Shown here piece after piece: positions 7,433-12,623 of a stretch of DNA of 12,623 bases (positions are counted from its first letter, which is position 1; every line of letters begins with the position of its first letter). Source of the DNA: Bacteroidales bacterium (GTDB lineage: Bacteria; Bacteroidota; Bacteroidia; Bacteroidales; Muribaculaceae); NCBI GenBank assembly GCA_030526455.1, contig JAUNCU010000076.1, forward strand, positions 1-12,623, read 5' to 3'. The notes below the pieces were generated by a model. It ran no database searches. It had not been told where the DNA came from and was given only the letters and a program-made list of their open reading frames with translations. Made by a program: the position numbers and the translations under genes.

Positions 7433-9813
7433 AAAAGATTTTAGTTTCGGCTCTTGCCGCCGCTATGGCCATGGCGTCGAGTGCCGCCATCACCTACAAT
7501 ATTCGTGGCAATGAATTTGTGGCCGACACGCTCTTCCATGCCATGATTGGCCCTAGCACCACTTGCACGCAATTGCTCATGCGTGGCGACGCGGGCCGCC
7601 AGATGTACGTGCGCTACTCGATCACCGACCTCACCAATCCCATGGTCACCTTCTCGGCTGTGATGGGGCAGGACAAATATGCGGGCGGTGAGCGCATCTC
7701 CGATATGTCGCGCCGCAAGTCGCGCCCAGGCGCCCAGTATTTCCTGGGTGTGAACGGCGACTTTTTCCGCACCAGTGGGCAGAGTGGCCGCGGCGAGTCG
7801 ATTGTGGGCGCCCCCATCGGGCCCTGCATTGCCGACGGCCTCATTTACCACGGCAACAATCACGTGGGCAACTGGATCGACTTCACGCTCGACGTGAACA
7901 AGCGTCCGCGTTTTGGCGATGCCTCTTTTGGCGGCACCGTCACTGCCAATGGCCAAACCGTGGCTATGGGCCAGGTGAACAGCGAATATGCCTGCAATGA
8001 AGTGGAACTCTTTACTTCTACCTTCATCTCCAGCACCAATCAGCGCGGCACTTGCGCCGAGGTGCAGGCAGTGCTCGCCGAGGGCGAGCAATTTGCCATC
8101 GCTAAGCCGTTTAAACTGGTGGTGACTTCTGCGCCTTCGGGCGAGGGCGACATGGACATTCCCGCCGATGGCTTCGTGATTCGCGGCCAGGGGCCTACGC
8201 TCGACTTCGTGAATGGTCTGAAGCCGGGCGATGAGGTGACGTTCGACATCCGCGTGTATATGAGCGGCCAGGAGGTGAATCCGTTTACCATGATTTCCAG
8301 CGTGCCCAAGATTCTGGGCGAGGGACAGGTGCTCGAAACGGAGTATATCATGGGCCAGTTCAGCACGGCTCAGCCGCTCACGGTGATGGGCTACAGCCAA
8401 GACCTCACCAAGATTATCATGGTGCAGATCGACGGTCGCTCGCCTATCTCAAGCGGTGCCCGCACCACCGAGGGCGCCGACCTGCTGCGCCAACTGGGTG
8501 CGTGGGAAGGTCTGAACTTCGACAGCGGAGGTTCGTCGACCATGTATAGCCAGGCGCTGGGCACGCTCAACGAGCCTAGCGATGGCACCGAGCGCTCCGA
8601 CGCTAATGGCTTCTTCGCCATCAGCACTGCCCCCGACGACAGCACCATCGCCAGCATTGCCTTTGTCGACTGGGTGGCGAAGGTGCCTAAATATGGCGTG
8701 TATCGCCCCAAATTCTTCGGCTACAACCAGTATGGCCTGCTCATCGACACCGATTTGCAGGGTGTGAAGGTGAGTTGCCCCGAGAAGGTGGGCCACATGA
8801 CCGACTCTGCCACTTTCTATGGCGACGGCTCGGGCGACGGTCTGCTCACCGCCACCTATGGCGCCATCACCGCCACCGTGCCCGTGCAGATTCTGGGCGA
8901 AGGCGAGGGGCTGAACATCGTGAACGATTCCATCATCACCGACACCTACCGCCGCTATCCTGTGGCGGTGGAAAACACCCACGACGGCGTCACTCGCCCC
9001 GTGAATCCTGCCGCCCTCTCGTGGAGCAGCAGCGATGAGAGTGTGGTGGAAATCGATGCCGCCACTGGCGTGCTGCGTGGCGTGAAGAATGGCGAAGCGC
9101 TGATTTATGCGGCTTTGGGCGAATTTGCCGACACCATGAAGGTGGTGGTTGAGCGCCCCACAGCCCACGTGATGCCTATGGATCCGGGACTTGATGTGTC
9201 CACCTGGAAGATGTCGCAAACGGGCGGCAAGAATATTGTGGCCACTGCTGTGGGCGATGGTTTCGACTACACCTACACGGGCAGTACGGGCCGCAATCCC
9301 AAGATTCTCTTCACCAAGACGCTGCGCCTGTGGAGCCTTCCCGACGCCATCCAGATTCGCCTCAATCCGGGTGAAGCGCCCGTGAAGAATGTGGTGCTGG
9401 GTCTGCGTCCCTGCGGCGACAAAATTAATTACCAGACGCTCGAACCCGACACCCTGGTGGCGGGCAAGGACCTCGTGCTCACGCTGCCCACAGCGGCATG
9501 GATCGATGCCGACGACATGGGCAACTATCCCATCACGCTGAGCACCATTCAGGTGAACATGGACGCTTCCACCACCGGCAAGCAATACACCATCCATTTC
9601 CAAGGCTTCGAACTGGTGTATGACGCCATCCCGGCCCAGAAGCCAGGCGACATCAACGCCGATGGCGAGGTGAACGTGAGCGACGTTACTGCCTTGATTA
9701 ACAAAATCCTAGGCACTGCCACCTATGCCGACAAGGTGTGCGACATCAACGCCGACGGAGCAGTAAACGTGAGCGACGTAACTGCCTTGATCAATATGAT
9801 TTTGGGAAATTAG
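7429..9813 (+). CDS. Secreted NAGPA-like protein with altered active-site motifs, Ig-like and dockerin domains (paralog 4)
   Basis: The start is placed at the ATG at 7429, inside the ATGA overlap with gene 3. The frame is open 24 codons further upstream, but that extension is charged and lies within the gene 3 dockerin code, whereas the chosen start opens a signal peptide (MKKILVSALAAAMAMASSAA). The product has 794 residues. It shares the paralog 3 signature: SSVP (290-293), Leu317 in place of the PR arginine, FDSGGS (364-369) and GPC (131-133), with NGDFF (109-113) and DGRSPISSG (335-343) kept. The linker, Big_2-like domain (about 495-576), conserved module (about 580-735) and dockerin (740-794) follow. 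It is the last gene of the overlapping trio. A 46-nt stretch of its dockerin code is identical to gene 5. Confidence 0.85.
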   Translation: MKKILVSALAAAMAMASSAAITYNIRGNEFVADTLFHAMIGPSTTCTQLLMRGDAGRQMYVRYSITDLTNPMVTFSAVMGQDKYAGGERISDMSRRKSRPGAQYFLGVNGDFFRTSGQSGRGESIVGAPIGPCIADGLIYHGNNHVGNWIDFTLDVNKRPRFGDASFGGTVTANGQTVAMGQVNSEYACNEVELFTSTFISSTNQRGTCAEVQAVLAEGEQFAIAKPFKLVVTSAPSGEGDMDIPADGFVIRGQGPTLDFVNGLKPGDEVTFDIRVYMSGQEVNPFTMISSVPKILGEGQVLETEYIMGQFSTAQPLTVMGYSQDLTKIIMVQIDGRSPISSGARTTEGADLLRQLGAWEGLNFDSGGSSTMYSQALGTLNEPSDGTERSDANGFFAISTAPDDSTIASIAFVDWVAKVPKYGVYRPKFFGYNQYGLLIDTDLQGVKVSCPEKVGHMTDSATFYGDGSGDGLLTATYGAITATVPVQILGEGEGLNIVNDSIITDTYRRYPVAVENTHDGVTRPVNPAALSWSSSDESVVEIDAATGVLRGVKNGEALIYAALGEFADTMKVVVERPTAHVMPMDPGLDVSTWKMSQTGGKNIVATAVGDGFDYTYTGSTGRNPKILFTKTLRLWSLPDAIQIRLNPGEAPVKNVVLGLRPCGDKINYQTLEPDTLVAGKDLVLTLPTAAWIDADDMGNYPITLSTIQVNMDASTTGKQYTIHFQGFELVYDAIPAQKPGDINADGEVNVSDVTALINKILGTATYADKVCDINADGAVNVSDVTALINMILGN
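9734..9779 (+). repeat. 46-nt sequence identical to the gene 5 dockerin code (copy 1)
   Basis: This stretch within the second dockerin half of gene 4 is identical, base for base, to 11122-11167 in gene 5. It covers the CDINADGAVNVSDV coding region, including an unusual AGTAAAC string (Val-Asn using GTA AAC) where the other three paralogs use GTG AAC or GTG AAT. Identity at synonymous positions between otherwise unrelated genes suggests module copying or recent gene conversion. Confidence 0.9.
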
Positions 9814-9822
9814 AAGAGAGAA

Positions 9823-9850
9823 TTTGGAAAGATTAGATCTTCTATATTTG
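9823..9850 (+). promoter_or_regulatory. Bacteroidetes-type promoter for the LRR gene
   Basis: TATATTTG at 9843-9850 is an exact match to the -7 box TAnnTTTG. TTTG at 9823-9826 could be the -33 box, although the 16-nt gap is shorter than the usual 19-21 nt. Transcription would start about 30 nt before the ATG at 9888. The leader is very AT-rich with no Shine-Dalgarno sequence. This suggests gene 5 is transcribed on its own, although no hairpin terminator is visible in the 74 nt after gene 4, so read-through is possible. Confidence 0.55.
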
Positions 9851-9887
9851 GGCAAGAAACAAATAAAATTAATTATAATTTACAGCA

Positions 9888-11198
9888 ATGAAGAAACTAT
9901 TATTGACAGCGCTGTTGCTCGCCACAGGCCTTGGTGCCAGCGCCTATGATTTTAAGGTTGACGGCATCTTCTACAGATATAACGATGATGGCACAAGCGT
10001 CACCGTTGATAGAGATGTGCAAAACCCTTATTCGGGCAAAGTCGTCATTCCTGAGAAAGTGACCTATTCGGGCCGCAGTTATGCAGTGACCAGCATTGTA
10101 AGATGGGCATTCGCCAATTGTTCAGCACTGGAGGAGGTTACCATTCCCAATAGCGTTACTAATCTCGAAGAATCTGTGTTTAATGATTCTAAAGCGCTGA
10201 AAAAAGTAACACTTGGCAATGGCATCAAGAGCATCGAGTCGTGGACTTTTTCGGGTTGTGTAAGCCTTGCAGAAGTCGTTATCCCTGAAGGTGTTGAAGA
10301 AATTCAATCGCTCGCTTTTCAAAAATGTTTCGCTCTGGAGCGCATCGTGCTGCCTGCTTCGGTTACCTATGTAGATGCGTGGGCGTTTGTTTACTGTTCG
10401 TCTTTTAAAGAGTATGTAGTGAAGCCGGGAAATAAAACTTACACAGCAAAGGATGGCGTGCTCTATCGGGATAATAACACCGATCTCATTTCGTGCCCGA
10501 AAGGGAAAAGCGGTGTTGTTGTCGTGCCCGAAGGCGTGAAAAAAATTAGTTGGTCGGCTTTTTATACTTGCTCAAAACTGACGAAGGTTGTCATTCCTAA
10601 TAGCGTCACCTATATGCAGGATTATGTGTTTTCCGAATGCACTTCGCTTTCTTCGATAGAATTTCCTAAAGGCATGAAGATGATTGATTCGGGTATGTTG
10701 TCGGACTGCAAAAGCCTCACTCAGGTGACTTTTCCCGATAGTGTTTACTATATCGGCAATTGGGCGTGCGCCAACTGCACCGAACTGACGCAAATCACTT
10801 TGCCTGCAGCCCTCACAAGTTTACAAAACTACATTGTGCAAGGATGCTCGAAACTTTCAAAGGTGTATTGCAAGGCAAAAAAGCCTGTGAATATAAATCA
10901 ATACACATTTGTGGATGCCCCAATCGCTACTGCCACGCTCTATGTGCCCATTGGCACGAAGGCTGCCTATGCAGCTGCTCCTTACTGGAAGGACTTTGGA
11001 GCCATTGTGGAGAAGGACTTCAGCAAGACGCCGGGCGACATTAATGGCGATGGCAATGTGAACGTGAGCGACATTACTGCCCTCATCAACAAAATCCTAG
11101 GCACAGCCACCTACGCCGATGAGGTGTGCGACATCAACGCCGACGGAGCAGTAAACGTGAGCGACGTGACAGCCCTCATCAATATGATTCTGGGGTAG
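9888..11198 (+). CDS. Secreted BspA-like leucine-rich-repeat protein with C-terminal dockerin
   Basis: The protein has 436 residues. Residues 1-19 are a signal peptide (cleavage after ASA). BspA/LRR_5-type repeats of about 23 residues run from about 49 to 325, with the pattern AFxxCxxLxxVxIPxSVxxI, for example IPNSVTNLEESVF (86-98), IPEGVEEIQSLAF (132-144) and IPNSVTYMQDYVF (236-248). A capping segment typical of the family, YVPIGTKAAYAAAPYWKDF (352-370), follows. The dockerin pair is at 383-436. BspA-like proteins are surface or secreted binding proteins, some of them adhesins; no ligand can be predicted here. The LRR part is clearly less GC-rich than genes 1-4 (38% in one 60-nt line sampled, against 60% in one line of gene 2), while the dockerin code looks like the neighbours' code. 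This suggests a fusion of the tag to an unrelated body. Confidence 0.9.
   Translation: MKKLLLTALLLATGLGASAYDFKVDGIFYRYNDDGTSVTVDRDVQNPYSGKVVIPEKVTYSGRSYAVTSIVRWAFANCSALEEVTIPNSVTNLEESVFNDSKALKKVTLGNGIKSIESWTFSGCVSLAEVVIPEGVEEIQSLAFQKCFALERIVLPASVTYVDAWAFVYCSSFKEYVVKPGNKTYTAKDGVLYRDNNTDLISCPKGKSGVVVVPEGVKKISWSAFYTCSKLTKVVIPNSVTYMQDYVFSECTSLSSIEFPKGMKMIDSGMLSDCKSLTQVTFPDSVYYIGNWACANCTELTQITLPAALTSLQNYIVQGCSKLSKVYCKAKKPVNINQYTFVDAPIATATLYVPIGTKAAYAAAPYWKDFGAIVEKDFSKTPGDINGDGNVNVSDITALINKILGTATYADEVCDINADGAVNVSDVTALINMILG
11122..11167 (+). repeat. 46-nt sequence identical to the gene 4 dockerin code (copy 2)
   Basis: This is the second copy of the 46-nt identity described at 9734-9779, here in the last dockerin half of the LRR gene. 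A shorter identical run (AACAAAATCCTAGGCAC) occurs upstream at the end of the first dockerin half in both genes, so the similarity extends over most of the dockerin module with scattered synonymous differences. Confidence 0.9.
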
Positions 11199-11211
11199 AG
11201 CCTCTCCCAAA

Positions 11212-11252
11212 CCCTCCCCTAAAGGGAAGGGCTTACCAAGCGAAAACGCTTG
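11212..11252. repeat. Two small hairpins directly downstream of the LRR gene
   Basis: CCCTCCCC (11212-11219) and GGGAAGGG (11224-11231) pair over 8 positions with one mismatch around the loop TAAA. CAAGCG (11237-11242) and CGCTTG (11247-11252) pair perfectly around AAAA. Neither is directly followed by a run of T. The first resembles a C-rich/G-rich intergenic palindrome that I recall as common in bacterial genomes. Their role is unknown; they may protect or process the 3' end of the mRNA. Confidence 0.55.
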
Positions 11253-11272
11253 TCCCCTCATTTTAATACACA

Positions 11273-11310
11273 AAAGTGCCATCAAGCAACCCTTGGTGGC
11301 ACTTTATTTT
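11273..11310 (+). terminator. Strong rho-independent terminator after the LRR gene
   Basis: The arms AAAGTGCCATCAAG (11273-11286) and CTTGGTGGCACTTT (11292-11305) form a 14-bp stem with one T-G wobble and a 5-nt loop (CAACC). The tail ATTTT follows. It lies about 75 nt after the gene 5 stop. The sequence before the left arm is A-rich, so it could also act on minus-strand transcripts arriving from the acyltransferase gene. It shares its upper-stem core with the gene 1 terminator. Confidence 0.85.
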
Positions 11311-11332
11311 CACTAGCCGATGAGCAAGTGCT

Positions 11333-11377
11333 GTCCGATAGGTCCGATAAGTCCGAAGGGTCCGATACGTCCGATAA
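11333..11377. repeat. 9-bp tandem repeat, five units
   Basis: There are five perfectly phased 9-bp units: GTCCGATAG, GTCCGATAA, GTCCGAAGG, GTCCGATAC and GTCCGATAA. Only the ninth base varies freely, and one unit has two further changes. It is the same family and orientation as the array at 4-30. It lies between two convergent genes and just past a terminator, so it is probably not part of a coding transcript. The function is unknown. Confidence 0.9.
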
Positions 11378-11419
11378 AGCATAAAAACCCCAAGCCAAGA
11401 CAATTATCTTAACTTCAAT

Positions 11420-11553
11420 AAAATCTGTGATTTCTGTGTGGGGCAGTGTTCAACGAATTACACGAATTTAGCGATTTTTTTTGTTAAACCCGTTGAATTT
11501 GTGTAAGTTATCTATAATAAAAATCTGTGAGATCCGTGAGATCTGTGTGGGGC
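11420..11553. repeat. Composite intergenic repeat: direct 9-bp words flanking an inverted repeat
   Basis: The left block, 11422-11444, is AATCTGTGA, TTTCTGTGT, then GGGGC. The right block, 11522-11553, is AATCTGTGA, GATCCGTGA, GATCTGTGT, then GGGGC. Between them, TTACACGAATTTAGCG (11458-11473) and CGTTGAATTTGTGTAA (11491-11506) form a 16-bp stem with three wobble pairs and a 17-nt T-rich loop. The right block ends 22 nt before the stop codon of the minus-strand acyltransferase gene. The structure resembles the word-repeat intergenic elements I recall from Bacteroidales genomes. It codes for nothing visible. Confidence 0.75.
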
Positions 11554-11575
11554 TACTCCCGCAAAATGCTTCGCC

Positions 11576-12589
11576 CTAGTAAGCCCAGCGGAGCCAGGTG
11601 AAGCGGGGCTTTTTGGCGAGGTAGAGGATGAGGGATGTCCATGTGAGGCAGATGGCAAACACTGCCGCGAAGAGTACGGGGCCGTGCTCCCAGTGCAGAT
11701 GCACGCGGAACACTTTTTCCAGGGTGCCGTGCTGAACGTAGAAGAGGGTGCAGGCGCGGCGAAGCCACGTTGAGGACTCTCGGCTGATGCCGGGACGCCA
11801 GGTGTAGAACGCGGCGAAGCAACTCACGGTGGCCACTGGGATGGTGACGAGCGAGGTGACGCTCATGGGGTTGATGCACAAGATGATGGCGGGAAACACC
11901 AACCAGCGCCATCGGGTGGTGTATTTTTCCATCCGGTCACGCATCGAGGGTTTGGCCAGATAGTAGCCCAGCGTTATCCACATGAGGTTGTAGGGGAAGG
12001 AGAGATACATGCTCTTACCCGTGAATTCCAGCCACCACACGTTGCCCACAGCCCACTCGTCGGGCAGCATGGGGATGAGGCGGCCATATGCGAAGATGCC
12101 CACAGGCAGTATCCACCATATGCGGTCGCTCACTACGCGGCTGAGCAGGAAGATGATAATCGACCCCGTGATGAGGGCGCCGAGAAACCAGGAGTTGCCA
12201 AACACTTCGCCCAGGAAGAAGTCGCGCAGGTAGAGCAGCGGACCTTCCCAGCCACTGCTGAAATAGGGCTTTTTCACGATGATATAGGGCATCCACACCA
12301 CCACCCAGAAGGTGTAGAGCGTGAGGATGCGCTTGAGGAAACGCTTAAGCCCCGTCAATGGGTTGGGACCCTCATGCACTTTCTTGAACAGAAAAAACGA
12401 GGAGATGAGGAAAAACACCGGCACGCGCATGTAGTGGAGCGGTTCGATCACACCCTTCTGCACCACCTCAGGCAGCGCAGTGCTCGCCCCAAGGTGGATA
12501 TCCATCACCATAATGGCCAGGACAAACTTCAAGATGTCGAGGCCTGAAAATAGAATTGATGTTTTTGCTTTTGGTGCTATTTTAGACAT
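11576..12589 (-). CDS. Integral-membrane acyltransferase, family 3
   Basis: The protein has 337 residues from the ATG at 12589. The frame stays open to a GTG at 12622, but that extension runs through a promoter-like box, so the ATG is preferred. The sequence is highly hydrophobic, with about eight to ten membrane segments. It opens with LDILKFVLAIMVMDIH (17-32), which carries the conserved early histidine of acyltransferase family 3 (PF01757). Further family marks are RVPVFFLISSFFLFKK (55-70), a WFLGALI segment, and a late YVQHG. Members move acetyl or other acyl groups onto surface glycans or other carbohydrates across the inner membrane; the acceptor cannot be predicted. It converges on the LRR gene and shows no operon link with the dockerin proteins. 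It could modify a surface polysaccharide. Confidence 0.85.
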   Translation of the reverse strand: MSKIAPKAKTSILFSGLDILKFVLAIMVMDIHLGASTALPEVVQKGVIEPLHYMRVPVFFLISSFFLFKKVHEGPNPLTGLKRFLKRILTLYTFWVVVWMPYIIVKKPYFSSGWEGPLLYLRDFFLGEVFGNSWFLGALITGSIIIFLLSRVVSDRIWWILPVGIFAYGRLIPMLPDEWAVGNVWWLEFTGKSMYLSFPYNLMWITLGYYLAKPSMRDRMEKYTTRWRWLVFPAIILCINPMSVTSLVTIPVATVSCFAAFYTWRPGISRESSTWLRRACTLFYVQHGTLEKVFRVHLHWEHGPVLFAAVFAICLTWTSLILYLAKKPRFTWLRWAY

Positions 12590-12597
12590 CTCAACAA

Positions 12598-12605
12598 CAA
12601 AAGTA
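12598..12605 (-). promoter_or_regulatory. -7 box of the acyltransferase gene
   Basis: Read on the minus strand, TACTTTTG is an exact match to the Bacteroidetes -7 consensus TAnnTTTG. Only 8 nt separate it from the ATG at 12589, so the transcript would have almost no leader. The -33 box would fall beyond the end of the window and cannot be seen. The box is the main reason for rejecting the GTG start at 12622. Confidence 0.5.
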
Positions 12606-12623
12606 CAAAAAAACCACGACACC

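Larger units (their letters stand above)
11199..11575. other. Non-coding region between convergent genes, rich in repeats and hairpins
   Basis: No credible gene lies in these 377 nt. In order they hold two small hairpins (11212-11252), a strong terminator (11273-11310), a five-unit 9-bp tandem array (11333-11377), and a composite element made of direct repeats around an inverted repeat (11420-11553). The stretch 11378-11419 shows only AT-rich sequence and the near-palindrome AAGACAATTATCTT at 11397-11410. The LRR gene and the acyltransferase gene converge on this region. Confidence 0.8.

Noticed and set aside
11199..11285. Small minus-strand open frame reaching from the non-coding region into the end of the LRR gene.
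   Set aside because: It is antisense to the dockerin code, spans the hairpins and the terminator arm, and has no recognisable start context or family.
11333..11377. CRISPR-like array.
   Set aside because: The units are 9 bp with no spacers and there are no cas genes; it is a simple tandem repeat.
12590..12622. GTG start extending the acyltransferase by 11 residues.
   Set aside because: The extension overlaps an exact -7 promoter box, and the family normally begins shortly before the first membrane segment.

Overview
The window looks like a chromosomal stretch from a gut-type Bacteroidales bacterium (Prevotellaceae or Muribaculaceae would fit; I cannot choose between them). Reasons: secreted proteins ending in tandem dockerin-like repeats of the form DxNxDGxxNVSDVTALIN, a BspA-like leucine-rich-repeat protein, promoter boxes matching the Bacteroidetes -7 consensus TAnnTTTG, no Shine-Dalgarno sequence before the starts, and short word-repeat elements between genes.

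Layout. 1-163: a 9-bp tandem repeat and the leader of gene 1. 164-9813: four tandem paralogous genes of 787-803 codons. Each encodes a signal peptide, a NAGPA-type (DUF2233) phosphodiester glycosidase domain, a linker, a Big_2-like Ig domain, an unassigned C-terminal beta-rich module and a dockerin pair. Gene 1 has its own terminator. Genes 2, 3 and 4 overlap by 1 and 4 nt and probably form one transcript. 9888-11198: a signal-peptide BspA-like LRR protein with the same dockerin, under its own probable promoter. 11199-11575: non-coding, with hairpins, a strong terminator, a second 9-bp tandem repeat array and a composite repeat element. 11576-12589, minus strand: an integral-membrane acyltransferase (family 3), convergent with the LRR gene.

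How the genes may work together (inference). Five exported proteins carry one almost invariant C-terminal dockerin tag, so they may be targeted to a common partner, although no cohesin is present here. The four glycosidases fall into two subfamilies. Genes 1 and 2 keep the expected NAGPA active-site motifs. Genes 3 and 4 share coordinated changes (SGNP to SSxP, PR to P[VL], DGGGS to DSGGS), suggesting altered specificity or loss of catalysis. The region downstream of the Ig domain is much better conserved among the four than the catalytic domain, as if different catalytic heads were held on a constant scaffold. The substrate cannot be read from the sequence; a phosphodiester-linked glycan is the family expectation.
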